A stretch of DNA of 64,000 nt from Bettongia penicillata ogilbyi (GCA_023548195.1 JAJHZJ010000693.1:1-64000); one strand, 5' to 3'. Shown: positions 41,886 to 53,074, counted from the first letter of the stretch. The notes: generated from the sequence alone by a model not told the origin. Made by a program: numbers and translations.

Positions 41886-42259
41886 TTACAATACCGATGC
41901 CAAAGCTTAAATACTTTGGAACACAGGACTTATTGAAAAAGATCCTGATGTTGAGAAAGATTTAAGACAAAAGGAAAAGGGGTTGGCAGAAGGTGACATG
42001 GATAGATAGTATCATGGAAACAGTGAACATGAACTTGGGCAGACTTTGAGAGATAGTGGAGGATAAAAGGGTTTGGAGTGCTATGGTCCATGGGGTCATG
42101 AAGAGTCAGGCACGATTGAACAACAAACAATGCGGGGGGACGAGAACAGTGGTAGAAATCCTCAGCAATTTCCAAGAGATGACATAGAAAGGCACTAGGA
42201 AGGAAACTCTTAACCTCAGATAACTCCACAGAAATGTACAGAGTATGGATAATGAGCAA

Positions 42260-42605
42260 GGTGAGTTGTCACTCTTAATGCATTTTCTCTTGCTGTCTCC
42301 TATTCCTAGAATTCTCTCCCTCCTCTGCTCCACTTACTAACCCCCCTGGCTTCCTTTAAGTCCCAAATAAAATTACATCTTCTATAGAAAGCTTTCCATA
42401 GCCCCTTTTAATTCCAAGGTTTTCTGTTATTTCCTATCAATCCCATATATACCTAGCTGTGTATATATTTGTTTGTATGTTTTCTCCCCAATTAGATGGT
42501 AAACTCCTTGAGAAGAGGGATTGTCTTTTGCCTCTTTGTATTCCCAGAACTTAGCACAGTACCTGCTACATAGTAGGCACTTAGTAAATACTTATTGATT
42601 GATAA
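42260..42605 (+). mobile_element. L2 LINE 3' end
   Basis: Contains tcctagaattctctccctcc, gcttcctttaagtcccaaat, ttagatggtaaactccttga, cagaacttagcacagtacct, cacttagtaaatacttattg. Confidence 0.72.
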
Positions 42606-42609
42606 TCTC

Positions 42610-42945
42610 ATAGATATCATCAAAACCTTAGGATAAGAAATATGATTAGAAGTTGGTTCTGGAAAAGTTATACCTTGTCTTAAAAAAAAAAAAAAGCAAC
42701 AGTTTAGTAAAGGGATGAGGGTGGCAGGAGATTCACTGTGTATTTAAGAAAACATATGTGTGGAAAATACAAGAATCAGAGGAAAAAATGTGATGGGAAT
42801 GCCATTTGGGTCATTCGAATGAATGGAAGCAGAATCGGAAGTAACATTGCCATTGCATTATACTACAGACCACTTAGAGAGCAATAATAGATGAATTATT
42901 CAGGAAACCAGTCACAAGTCTGGCACAGAAGCATGACTGTTGATT
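42610..42945 (+). mobile_element. L3/CR1 LINE, endonuclease region part 1
   Basis: Matches the L3 ORF2 5' text: gtaaagggatgagggtggca, ggagattcactgtgtattta, aaaaaatgtgatgggaatgc, atactacagaccacttagag, gaattattcaggaaaccagt. It breaks off where an RTE-tailed SINE begins and resumes at about 43405. Confidence 0.6.
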
Positions 42946-43404
42946 GTTTTTCATATTTTCAAAGGTGACCAGTGATATCACAGGTGATGTACTGACTTGT
43001 GTATTCATTGGATTTAAGAGAGGCAGAGTTGCACAAAGTTGTCAGCCTTACTCTCTCTTCCTGAGTCATTGAAGTCTATTGGCAGGACAGAAGTCAAGAC
43101 AACTGTCAATGGCTTGGGATGTAGTGGATGACGTTGGCATCTTTGATGTCTGATCAAGTTCTAAGTCCTCCATAGTAACTGCTTCAGTTGCCATCATGGA
43201 TATTGGAACAAATTGTTCTCATCTGCCCATTCTATTACAGAAAGTCTTCGCAGATTTGGGGTAGACATCCCTCTAATTCGCCAACAGGTTTGAGGCCATT
43301 GGTTACCCTCAACCTGGTTTAGTTCATCTGTCAAGATGATTTACTGGGGTGTGACTGCAATGCATGCTACAGCTTCCTGGAGCTTCAGGCGACAGTTGGA
43401 TTCT
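42946..43404 (-). mobile_element. RTE-tailed element, antisense, inside L3
   Basis: Antisense order: ggtgaccagtgatatcacag, tgtattcattggatttaaga, gaggcagagttgcacaaagt, then about 240 bp to tgtgactgcaatgcatgcta. It corresponds to an extended form of the 28011-28405 element. Confidence 0.6.
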
Positions 43405-43490
43405 CAGGAACATGAAATACTAGTGGTAGGGGACTTCAATTATCTGTATCACATATCTTTCTGACTAAAGAAAAACGGTTAACTCTTTCT
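43405..43490 (+). pseudogene. L3/CR1 endonuclease fragment with GDFNY motif
   Basis: Translation gives EILVVGDFNYLYHISF; GDFN is the endonuclease motif of CR1/L2-class LINEs. It follows part 1 at 42945 after removing the SINE. Confidence 0.62.
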
Positions 43491-43983
43491 TGGATTGACT
43501 TAATGTTAATTTAATCTTTCAAAAAGTAGAGTAACCAATGGAGAAATTTATTTTCTAAAAATTTACTTTCATGAAGATCTGCATTCTCCACATTCCCCTC
43601 TCCACAATTAAGGCAAGGAAAAAAAAAACTCTTGTTAAGCAGAACACATCCCTCAGTTAGCCCTATTTTAAATTAAAAAAGTCCCAATCTGTATTCTGAG
43701 TCCCTTATCTTTCTATGAGAAGGTAGGCAGCATATTTCATCATTAGTCTTCTGGAATTATGGCTGGTCATTATGCTGATCAGAGTTTCTAATTCTTTAAG
43801 AGCTGTTTGTCCTTGAAATATTATTATTATTGTATAAGCTGTTTTCCTGATTCTACTAACTCTCCTCTGCATCACTTCATACAAGTCTTCCCAGTTTTCT
43901 CTTTTACCATCCTCTTTAGAATTTCTTGTTAAAAAGTCATACTTTCTATCACTCTCATATACTATAACCTCTTCAATCAATGA
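43490..43983 (-). mobile_element. Old L1-lineage 3' region, antisense
   Basis: Antisense phrases ggaattatggctggtcatta, gctgatcagagtttctaatt, gcatcacttcatacaagtct, tcccagttttctcttttacc parallel 9235-9625 and 56085-56575. Minus-strand frame 43705-43980 is its remnant. Confidence 0.55.
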
Positions 43984-44085
43984 GAGAAGGGGAAGGTAAT
44001 AAGCATTTATTAAGCACTTAGTGTATGCCAGGCCTTGTTATAAATATTATATTATTTTATTTTCACAACAACTCTCTGAGATAGA
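43984..44085 (+). repeat. Ancient repeat head
   Basis: Contains taataagcatttattaagca, cttagtgtatgccaggcctt. Confidence 0.6.
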
Positions 44086-44089
44086 AGCT

Positions 44090-44925
44090 ATTAATGAGGG
44101 AACTTTTGTCATGGATCTGATTTTCATTAATAAGGAAGAATTGGTTACTGGGGTAAAAAGAGACCTTGACAGATGCCGATGGTACGTTAGTATTTGTAAT
44201 GTATGAAAGATAGGTTGGGCATTGTTTGACATGGATTTTAGCTTTAAAAGGATATAGAGATAGGATAGGCAGAATCCTGTGATCTAAGATTCTGGAGAGA
44301 AAGTTGCTCTAGAAAGAATGGAAAGTTCCCAATAATTAAATTTTGAAGACACCAAAAGGAGCAATTCTGATGAGTCAGGAAAAGAAATTAGAGTGGAGCA
44401 GGGAGTAGTTTAAACAGATGAATGTGGATACACAGTTGGGTGACTTTGGAGCTGGTTCAGTAATTGGACACAAACATTAGTCATTTACAGTCCAGTGTTA
44501 TGTTGGAAGGACTGACCCAAGGATTTGTAAGGGATAGAAGGCACATTTGTTAAGTTTGCAGATGGCACAAACCTAAGAAAGCTGCTTAAATGCAAGTTGA
44601 AAATGGACTCAAAAGATCTTGAAAGGCCAAAGTACTGGGTCAAATTGAATTAGCTAAAATATAATAGAATGAATGTCAATTCTTACCCTTCTCTACCAAA
44701 AAAAATCAGCCTTCCAAGTCTAGGTGAAGTGTAGCTACGTAGCAACTTGTCTGAAGATTTAGGTAGGGAAAGGGGAATTGCTTAGTGGATTGCAAGTTTA
44801 ATGAGTTTTTCATGTAATTAACTAAAGAACTTGAGCTGCATTCAGAGGCATAGTGTCCAGGACTCAGGAGGTGAGAACACCACTGGCCTCTGCCCTAGTC
44901 AGATCGTTTCTGATGCCTGTTTTAC
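44090..44925 (+). mobile_element. L3/CR1 LINE, parts 3 and 4
   Basis: 44090-44470 translates in part to MDLIFINKEELVTGVK (end of the endonuclease domain). 44490-44925 carries the region after the reverse transcriptase: cagatggcacaaacctaaga, gtggattgcaagtttaatga, gagctgcattcagaggcata, cactggcctctgccctagtc. The intervening RT domain is deleted. Confidence 0.62.
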
Positions 44926-45455
44926 TTATTATCTTCCCGAATATTTCATGAATATGATTGAACTCTATGTCATTGTGGACAAAAACAGCCCATTCCCCTC
45001 CTAGGCTTCCTAAGAGTGTTGAGGAATTTACACTGGCATTAAGGAAAACATCTGTTCTCCAGTAACCCATCTGCCTTTTAGTACCAATGTCTTGTGTCTG
45101 TATACATGTGTGTGCATATGTGTGTCTTCTGGGATATGACCAGTGCTTGTGTGCTTTACAATTTCGAAAGAATGGAGAAATCTTACATTTAAAAATGTTA
45201 AATCCTTAGTTCTTCCTTATCTCCCCTGCTGAAGGGAATTTCATGATTTCAGACTGAGATTTTACGTTTATTTTGCAGGACCTTTCTTCCAATTTCTCAG
45301 TTCTCCTGCCTCGATGAGAAATGACCAAATGTCTGGAGCTGCTATTGTCTCTCTGTGCCCAAAAGCAAAATCCTAGGTGTTAGGCTGCCTCCAGGGATAT
45401 ATCTGTCTAACTTTCTCAGCTGAAAATCTTGCCTCATATTTTACTGAAAAATTGA
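44926..45455. other. Spacer, no gene seen
   Basis: Not assigned; no splice-supported frame. Confidence 0.4.
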
Positions 45456-46500
45456 GGTCATTTGCTGTGAGTTCTCTCTTCTTTCTACATTCTCAAATCA
45501 CTTAGATGCCTTCTGATACTATGTCATCCTTTACCCCTGTCTCACATAAAAAAGTGGCTTTTCTTTCTAAGGCAACCTCCTCCCCAAGCACAAGCAATCT
45601 TTCTTCTGTCCCATTTCCTCCTGCAGATCATCTTATCAACCCCACTCTCACTTATCTTCAGTCTCTTCCTTTCTATTGTCTGTTTCTCTATTACCTAGAA
45701 ACACACTCAAGTCTCTCCCATATCAAGAAACCCTCCTTCAGTTATAGTCGTAAATCTCTCCTTCCTTTCATGGCTAAACTCCTTGAGAAATCTGTCTACA
45801 ATAGGTGCCTGCACTTTGTCCCATGAATTCTAAATTCTTGGCAAGTCTGGCTTTTCATCTCATTATTCATCTGAAAATTCTTTCTCCAATGTACCTATGA
45901 TCTCTTAAATGGCAAATCCAGTGGCCTGCTCAATCCCTAGTCTTCTTAACCTCTTTGCAGCCTTTGGCACTATCAAACAGGTTTTTGTGACACTTCTTTT
46001 TCTTGATTCTCCTACCTGTCTGACCACTCCTCAGCCACTTTTGCTGGATCTTCATCCAGGTTGTTCCCACTAACTGTAAGTGTCCCTCAAGGTCTTGAAT
46101 TAGACTCTCTTCTCTTTTCCTTCTATACTGTTTTGCTTAGCGATCTCATAGCTTCCATGAATTCAATGAGCATTTCTTTGCAGATGATTCTTCCACTGAT
46201 TTATCCAGCTCTAACCTCTCTCCTGACCTTTGGCCTCACATCTCCAATTCATGTCCTATATACATTGTTAACTCAATATACCTCAAACTATTATCTCTGC
46301 CCCCCCAAAACCCAAACCCCCTCTCCTCTTCCTCACTGCTAAATGTAAAATCATCCTCCCTGTCACCCATGCTCACCATGTAGGTGTCATCCTCAACTTC
46401 TTATTCTCCCTTACCTCTCATATCCAATCAGTCCCAAAGTTTTGTCGTTTCTCCTTTCATAACATTTTATATATATATATATATATCCCCTTCTCTCCTC
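45456..46500 (+). pseudogene. L2 LINE reverse transcriptase remnant
   Basis: Frames in order give SRKSLLPFMAKLLEKSVYNR (RT entry region), SVPQGLELDSLLFSFYT (the QG motif region), FFADDSSTDLSSSNLSPD with the catalytic ADD near 46185, then HVGVILNFLFSLTSHIQSV. This is the L2 RT order. Frameshifts and stops separate the pieces; a (TA)n at 46467-46486 ends the recognisable part. Confidence 0.75.
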
Positions 46501-46539
46501 TGACACTGCCACTCCTTGATTCAGGCTTCCGTCGTCTCA

Positions 46540-46660
46540 CAATTAATCAGTCGATTGATTTGTTCATCAACAAAGACTTATTAAACACCTGCAATGTGCC
46601 AGGCAATGTGCTAAGTGCTTGAGAGACAAGTAGGTAGGAGTAGCCAAATCCCTTTAACAG
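46540..46660 (+). repeat. Ancient interspersed repeat
   Basis: Contains caaagacttattaaacacct, gcaatgtgccaggcaatgtg, ctaagtgcttgagagac. Confidence 0.65.
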
Positions 46661-46809
46661 GAAGGTAAGTGGGCTGACTCCATGATTTTTCACTGGCTGT
46701 TCCCCCTTGTCAGGAATTGTCAATACCTTGGCACAGAGTTTCTTGGCTTGCCTTCAGGCTCTGTCTAGGACTGTGGAAGAATAGGTCTTGGGGACTCCAT
46801 AGCTATTTA

Positions 46810-46990
46810 TAAGTAGGATTGTAGAATCATGGATCCGAAATGGTCCTCAGAGGCCATCTCACTGAACTCTCTCATTTTACAGATGAGGAAACTGAGGCTG
46901 AGGAAGGTTAAAGTATTTATCCAAGGTTACATAAGTATAAAAGGTCAGAGAGAGGATTTTAACACAAATCTTTTGACTCTAGAGTCAATG
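46810..46990 (-). repeat. MIR/CORE-type SINE, antisense
   Basis: Contains ttttacagatgaggaaactg, atttatccaaggttacataa. Confidence 0.58.
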
Positions 46991-46997
46991 ATTTTTC

Positions 46998-47042
46998 TGT
47001 GGAGGGGAAGAGAGAAAGAGGGAGAGAGAAAGAGAGAGACAG

Positions 47043-47138
<96 letters not shown>

Positions 47139-47165
47139 GGAGAAGGAGAGGTAGAGAGAGAGAAT
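46998..47165. repeat. (GA)n tract
   Basis: Impure GAGA purine sequence with a perfect 81-bp core at 47055-47135. Alternating arginine/glutamate frames across it are compositional. Confidence 0.96.
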
Positions 47166-47189
47166 TAGTTCTTGAAATTTAGTGGAAAA

Positions 47190-47690
47190 GAAGGTAGTTT
47201 AACCCTTCCTATGCTACACCTAAATTCTACCTCTGATATGTGCGTAGAGCTGACTATCACCTTGAGACCCTCCTTCTCATGCTTCTTTGCACAGAATCTT
47301 CATGTAATTTTCTTTTGGAGTTTTTTTGGAATCCTCATGGACAGAATAATGGAACATCCGCATCTAATTGTTCCATCTTCTACCTCCAAGCCTTTGTCTG
47401 GGCTGTCCCCTATACCTTGAATCTATTGCCTCCTTACCTCTGCCTCTTATAATCCTCAGCATCCTTTAAGTCTGCCCTCAGGAATGGGTACCTCCTCCAC
47501 GAAGCCTATTATGATTCCTTCTGATTCCACATATTAGTACTGTCAACTTTCTCAAAGGATCTCTTATATGTATATTAGAGTACATGTTGTTTTCCTCCAG
47601 TAGAATATAAGCCCCTTGAGGGCAGAGATTATTTAGTTTTTTTTCTTCTATATCCCCAGTGCCTGACACAAAGCAATTTTTAAATTGAAT
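47190..47690 (+). mobile_element. L2 LINE ORF2 end and 3' UTR
   Basis: Contains ggctgtcccctataccttga, cagcatcctttaagtctgcc, tagaatataagccccttgag, atccccagtgcctgacacaa. It may continue the L2 at 45456-46500, with the GA tract and two older repeats between. Confidence 0.7.
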
Positions 47691-47930
47691 TGAATTTACT
47701 CAGTGGCTCCCTGTGGGCTTTTTGTTATTAAAACTGAAAATGTGCAATAGAACATATTTGGATGCAGGAATGGAAAAACAGTTGTGATTCCTAAGCTTAG
47801 CAACTGGGAGGCTGGCAAGAGACCTGATTAATGGTGCCAGATGCCAGGCTGGTCATTCCTCAGACCCTTTGGGCTGCTTGGCAAAGCAGGAGTTTCTGCT
47901 AGCAGCCCTTTCCTAATAAGAAGATCCTTG
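47691..47930. other. Unique spacer
   Basis: No recognised repeat or coding frame. Confidence 0.4.
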
Positions 47931-48105
47931 ATTTCAAGGAGGAAGGGAATTTAGGTCTCTGAAATGTACTCATTTTGAAAATGAGAAGACTGATTCTGAG
48001 AGAGGGAAATGACTTGCCCAAGGTCACACATATAAATAATAGTGGTTGTAGCATTTGCACCCAGGTTCTCTTGCTCCAAATCTGCCTTATGCTGCCTTTT
48101 ACTTG
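47931..48105 (-). repeat. MIR/CORE-type SINE, antisense
   Basis: Contains gaaatgacttgcccaaggtc, acacatataaataatagtgg, gcacccaggttctcttgctc. Confidence 0.58.
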
Positions 48106-48129
48106 AAAAATTAGTGAGGAAATTCAAAG

Positions 48130-48400
48130 GATAAAAAAAAATATTGCTTACTATGTGCCAGACTCTGAGCTAAGGAAGCCCTGATGATAGAAAGAGACAA
48201 AAGATAGTCCCTGCCCTTAGGGAGCTTACAATTTTACAACATTCAAACAAATATACAAATTCAAACAACATTCAATATTCAAAGAAGAAAGCTGTATACA
48301 GGAGAAAAAAGAAATAACTAACAGAGGGACACCTGGAATTTAAAGGGGATGGGGGAAGACTTTCTAGAGAAGATGGGATTTTAGTTGGGAATTAAAACCC
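48130..48400 (+). repeat. Ancient interspersed repeat, longer copy
   Basis: Contains ttgcttactatgtgccagac, tccctgcccttagggagctt, gctgtatacaggagaaaaaa, gactttctagagaagatggg. Confidence 0.7.
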
Positions 48401-48749
48401 TCCTAGAGCTATAGCCCTAATCATTAAGATTACTGCTTTTTCATTGTCTGATGCCCAGAGGTAGCTTTCTTGGTACTGATCTGAGCTTTGCAACAAGTCC
48501 AATCCTCTGGAAGCTGGCTCACAGATCTTTTAGTAAGCAACTAAATAGCAATATAAATGTAAATATTTGTGTTTGTAAATATTTAAAAGTGAAAGGCTCT
48601 AAGGCACTGTGAACTATTAGACATGCGAACCTTTCCCCAAATAGTGACTTCAGGGTTCTGGGTCCTCTTGGCTTTCCAACTTGGGCCCTGCCTCTTTCTG
48701 TGCTGCTATCCACATCTAGAATTATTATTATTATTTTTTTACTATCCCA
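48401..48749. other. Unique spacer
   Basis: No recognised repeat apart from a TTA-rich patch near 48720-48735. Confidence 0.4.
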
Positions 48750-49060
48750 TAGTAGAGAATCAAATAAGCTCCGAGGTGGAAAGGTGTTGGCAGCCATGGA
48801 GACTGACCCATACTCCAACAAAATTCTTCCTATAACATATCTGATAAGTCGTCTGGCAGGTTTGTTTGGATGCCTCTAGTGATAGAGAGCTCACTACCTT
48901 CCAAGGTAGTGCATTTCTCTTTGAGATGACTGTAATTGTTAAGTAACTTGTCACATCTCAGTTATGTTCTTGGTAACTTCTAACTCATTGTTCATAGTTT
49001 TGCCATCTGGGTCAAGCAAAATAAGCATAATGGTACCTCTTCCAAGTGAGAGCTTTGCAA
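48750..49060 (-). mobile_element. L3/CR1 LINE 3' end, antisense
   Basis: Contains ggcaggtttgtttggatgcc, gatagagagctcactacctt, tgactgtaattgttaagtaa, ttgccatctgggtcaagcaa. Confidence 0.62.
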
Positions 49061-49267
49061 GAACTTGAGGATTGCCAGTTACTGAGCTCTCCAAAATGAC
49101 ATAGTGTTTTATTTGTTAATATTTTGTATTTACTGGGATAGATACCTTACTCTCCACCAACTCTCACTTTCAAGGTTGGGTCTCCTAGAGGACAAATACA
49201 TTTCTGATAATTCAAGTATAGTCTGTGAATCTACACATATAAAACCATTGATGTATTTACCTTCCAG

Positions 49268-49520
49268 TGCTAGGTGGCACTGCGGTGGATAGAGTGCCGT
49301 GCCTGAAGTCAGGAAGACTCATCTTTCTGTGTTCAAATCTGGTCTCATACACTTACTAGTTATGTGGCCCCAGGCAAGTCACTTAACCCTGTTGGCCTCA
49401 GTTTCCTCATTTTGAAATATGAGCTGGAGAAGGAAATGGCAAATCTCTCCAGTATCTTTCCTAAGAAAGACCACTTGAGGTCACAAAGAGTTGGACATGA
49501 CTGAAATTATTAAGCAACCA
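49268..49520 (+). mobile_element. MAR1 CORE-SINE, full length
   Basis: Contains gctaggtggcactgcggtgg, gtgttcaaatctggtctcat, ggccccaggcaagtcactta, atctctccagtatctttcct, aaagagttggacatgactga. Confidence 0.9.
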
Positions 49521-49564
49521 CGACAGCAGCCAAAGACATAATTAATCCATACTAAACTAGCTAA

Positions 49565-49800
49565 GGCAGTTAAACTATGAAGAGAGAGATCACTAGACCT
49601 GGAGTCAGAAAGAATGAAACTCAAATCCAGCCTCAGACACTTATTAGCTTCCAATCTTGAGCAAGTTTGCTTAACTTCTGCCTTGGTTTCTTCATTTGTA
49701 AGATAAGGATAATAACGGCACCTATCTTCCAGGTTTTTGTAAGATCAAATGAGATAATATTTGTAATTTGAAATCTATTATTATCATTATTAATGCTATT
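49565..49800 (+). repeat. MIR SINE
   Basis: Contains gagcaagtttgcttaacttc, ggataataacggcacctatc, gtaagatcaaatgagataat. Confidence 0.7.
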
Positions 49801-50450
49801 TTAAATTATTATTATTAACATATTGGAGAGTCTGCCCTTGGAGGCAGTTCCCCTGCCATGTAGATGAACTCTACTTATAAGTCAGTCATGGGTACCATGC
49901 TTGCCCCTAGAAGGGTGATGACAGGCTGCCTCATTAGTGAAAAACACGAACCCTTGGAGACAGAAACTTGCAGATTTTCTTGCATACTGGAGGCCCCTTG
50001 GAATCTCAAGATACTGAGTCACTTTAGGGTGTCTGTAAGAAGGGCTTCATCTATTTTGGGAATCCCCTGACTGCCATCTTCCTGATGCAGCTGCTTGGGA
50101 ATGATAGAAGCTTGAGGTTACATGTAAGCTTGAGGTTATAGATACTCTTATTTACAGATCCTGCCAACCAGCTTGACTCATGGTGTTACCCGCCTCAGAG
50201 AGGAAGGGCACTTTCATGCCTACTTTTAGCGAGCAAAGATTGGAACTCATATTTTCAAATAATGATTTTCATTTACAAAATGCTTTGTTCCATCTCTCTG
50301 GATACTCAGGACCCCAGGAATCAGGGAGAAAAAGCATTATTTCCCTCATGTTATAGATTGAAAATAAACAGAGGCTTGTGGTGGAGTGGTGGGGGTGGGG
50401 ATAGAGGGGAGATGGGGGAAGAAACTTATCTGAATTTATTTAAGTGGGGG
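49801..50450. other. Unique block, no gene seen
   Basis: About 650 bp without recognised repeats. The + frame at 49864-50070 has no known domain; a G-rich patch lies at 50380-50420. Confidence 0.42.
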
Positions 50451-50454
50451 GTGG

Positions 50455-50665
50455 CAATATGGTGTCATGGAGGGGGAAAAACAGCTTTGGTTTAGAAGTC
50501 AGAAGTCCAGGGTTCAAATCCTGCCTTGGATATTTACTAGCGTATAATCTTAGAGGAATCATTTAACTGCTCTGGACCTCAATTTTCTTATCTGTTAAAT
50601 GAACAGAATGAATTAGATGGGCTCATATTTTCTCTTCTAGCTCTAAATTTATGATCCTATATGAG
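50455..50665 (+). repeat. MIR-type SINE
   Basis: Contains agggttcaaatcctgccttg, caattttcttatctgttaaa, agctctaaatttatgatcct. Confidence 0.62.
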
Positions 50666-50819
50666 GGAAGAAGTAGGTTTGGAATGCAGGGCAGCCCAGG
50701 GCATTTCCACTATATTATGCTGCCCTGAAGTTATTACCCAGTCTCTAAAGCAATAAGATATTGTAGATCCAGAAGCCACATAAAGATTCCTATTTTTAGG
50801 GAGATATTGATAAATCTTC

Positions 50820-51235
50820 TTTAATTTAAAGCCTCATCTAGCTTTCCAGTCTTATTTAATAATACTCCTCTTCCCAAACTCCGTTCTAGTCAAATTATCT
50901 TGCTAGCTTTCCTTGCATGATCTCCTGCCTTTGTCAAAGTGGTCCTCTATACCTGGAATGCTCTTTCTCCCCACCTCTGTCTCTTAGAGTCCCTAGCTTC
51001 CTTCAAAGCACAACTCCAGAGTCACCTCCTACACAAGACATTTCCTGATCCTCTGACCTATTAGCACTCTCTCCCTCTTGGAATGACTTAATGCTACTTG
51101 CTTCTGAACACACTGAACCATCCCCTTCTCTTCCCCTTCAAAAGAATTTAAGTTCCTTATGTTCAGAGACGCCTGGTATGGTGCCTTGAACATAGTGGAT
51201 ACTTACTAAATATTTCTTGCGTTAAGTTGTCTTTT
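50820..51235 (+). mobile_element. L2 LINE ORF2 end and 3' UTR
   Basis: Contains gtcctctatacctggaatgc, gagtccctagcttccttcaa, gtcacctcctacacaagaca, atttaagttccttatgttca, gtgccttgaacatagtggat. Confidence 0.72.
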
Positions 51236-51368
51236 ATGTAGTGACGTTTGGTTATGGTCTAGAATAAAATATATTTGAGAAGATAATATGATTGAATTGA
51301 GCACCAGATTTCAAGTCAGAAGGTGATTTTTTTCAGTAACTTTCTATTTATATAAATTAAGCCAAGTT

Positions 51369-51425
51369 ACTTTTCAACCACTAGGGGGAATTGATATCAC
51401 TTTTCAACCACTAGATGACATTGAT
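51369..51425. repeat. 30-bp tandem duplication with CTCF-like core
   Basis: acttttcaaccactag occurs at 51369 and again 30 bp later at 51399; the left unit contains CCACTAGGGGGAA (51378-51390), close to the CTCF core, and the right unit has CCACTAGATGACA instead. Confidence 0.7.
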
Positions 51426-51589
51426 AGTCACGTACTTGATCCTGCTCATCAAAGAACATCTTAATCCAGAGGAGGCCAGTGCTAACCCTACTGGTTTGTG
51501 CTTTCATTGTCAAGGATAAATGTTGAGTAAGTACCTTTGGAGAGAACTCTCTCACTCCATGCCTTGCACATAGTAGGTGCCTAATGTGT

Positions 51590-51720
51590 GTTGAATTTTT
51601 AAACTGTTTTGAAGTCATCAAACAATAAGCTTTTAATTAATATGTGCCAAGCACTGTGCTAACCACTGTTAATACAGAAAAGAAAAAAAAAACAGTCCTC
51701 ATCCCTAAGATGTTATATTC
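51590..51720 (+). repeat. Ancient repeat head
   Basis: Contains taatatgtgccaagcactgt and tcctcatccctaagatgtta. Confidence 0.58.
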
Positions 51721-51734
51721 GTGCAAAATTTACC

Positions 51735-51990
51735 ATCTCACCTCAGACACTTGACACTCACTAGCTGTGTAACCTTGAGCAAGTCACTTAATCCCAATTG
51801 CCTCATACTGGTCATCTCAGTCATCCTGATGAATATCTGGTCACTGGATTCAGATGGCTCTGGAGGAGAAGTGAGGCTGGTGACCTGAACAGCTCTCCCT
51901 CACTGAGAACAAAGTCAAGTGCAAGTCATGTCATTATTTCTCTGATGGCATTATTTCTCTTTGGCAACGAAGGTCGAACACTCACACCAT
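51735..51990 (+). mobile_element. Composite SINE: tRNA-CORE head plus RTE tail
   Basis: The head has ctcagacacttgacactcac, tagctgtgtaaccttgagca; the tail has gatgaatatctggtcactgg, gtcaagtgcaagtcatgtca, ctttggcaacgaaggtcgaa. It shows both parts joined in one element, which the shorter copies do not. Confidence 0.72.
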
Positions 51991-51991
51991 C

Positions 51992-52198
51992 GACTAAGTA
52001 GCACCATGGATAGAGCACTGGCACTGAAATCACATCAGCTTTAAGACCCTGGGTAATTCATTTAATCATTCCTCATCTGTAAAGTAGGGATCATAACAGC
52101 ACCTACCTCCCAGGGTTATTGTAATTGTCAAATGAGATCACATATATAAAGTAGTTTCCTCAAAGTTTTAAGAGTTCTATAAATGTTAACTCTTATTG
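51992..52198 (+). repeat. MIR SINE
   Basis: Contains catggatagagcactggcac, aacagcacctacctcccagg, gttctataaatgttaactct. Confidence 0.7.
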
Positions 52199-52805
52199 AT
52201 GGTTCTAGCAGCCCCCGTTTTTGTTTTCTGTTCATTATCATACCCTGATACTTCTGCAAAATGCCAACCTGACCTTGGTAGGAACAATTTGAGCTCAGCA
52301 TGGGTTAAAATGCTTAGCTTGGATGTTTTCCTGCTGGAATAGCTACTGGTGAAAATTGGTTGGGATATGGTGTATGGAAAGGATAGAACACTCAGACCAA
52401 TCAAGGAGGTTCCCAAACCATCCTAACAGCCCTGCCTGGGGACTCAGGGACATACTGTTCCCTGGCATTAAGGATTTGGATGGCAATTACCTTCATCTTC
52501 CTCCAATCACTCAGCTCCCATCTGAAGGATCGGCAGCTCCTCTTGCATCCCACAGCTGAAGACGCCAGAAGCCACTGGGTTCAGATTTCTTACATTTTTA
52601 TTTTTGGTTTTAAATCTTATGAGCACTGACGAAGACAAATGTCAACAGCTGCAGGGGTGCCAATGCATACAGGAGGGAAAATAATGTCTAAATGCAAAAT
52701 AACCTCCCTGGGTGGAATTACTGAAAGGCAATAGTTTTATTGAGATAAGAGGGGGAAATAATCACAAAAACTGACTGAGTTCATGTCTATCCTGAATATG
52801 ATTTT
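52199..52805. other. Unique block, possible conserved noncoding DNA
   Basis: About 600 bp without repeat signature (for example ggatttggatggcaattacc, gagcactgacgaagacaaat, gtcaacagctgcaggggtgc). No splice-bounded frame found. Confidence 0.4.
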
Positions 52806-52809
52806 GTTT

Positions 52810-52985
52810 GTCAATCAGTTAGCATGTATTCCTTAGGCATTTACCATGTGCCAGGCACTGCACTAAATGCCGAGTATACACAAGGAAAAGGCCAAAACAA
52901 ACAAACCAAAAAACCCCAAGCAAACATAAAAACTCCCTACCCTCAAGGAGCTCACATTATTAATAGTACTTCATTAGTAAATATA
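52810..52985 (+). repeat. Ancient interspersed repeat
   Basis: Contains ccttaggcatttaccatgtg, ccaggcactgcactaaatgc, ccctaccctcaaggagctca. Confidence 0.7.
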
Positions 52986-53074
52986 TGATCACAAAGTCCA
53001 GGGCTATAGCTAGAAAGTTTGAACTCCCAAACATAAGGTGGGGGATCATCTTACCCCTTCCTTAGAAAAATATC

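Larger units (their letters stand above)
40790..42130 (+). mobile_element. RTE/BovB-type LINE 3' part, split by an insertion
   Basis: The ORF2 C-terminal region lies at 40830-41375 and resumes at 41886-42130, ending with catggggtcatgaagagtca, ggcacgattgaacaac. That end closely resembles MAR1 SINE tails in this window (for example 61765-61805), consistent with MAR1 using RTE machinery. The element starts inside the ORF and has stops. Confidence 0.8.

Noticed and set aside
46829..47182. 117-codon frame ending in an arginine/glutamate repeat
   Set aside because: The repeat part is the (GA)n tract and the start lies in an antisense MIR/CORE repeat.
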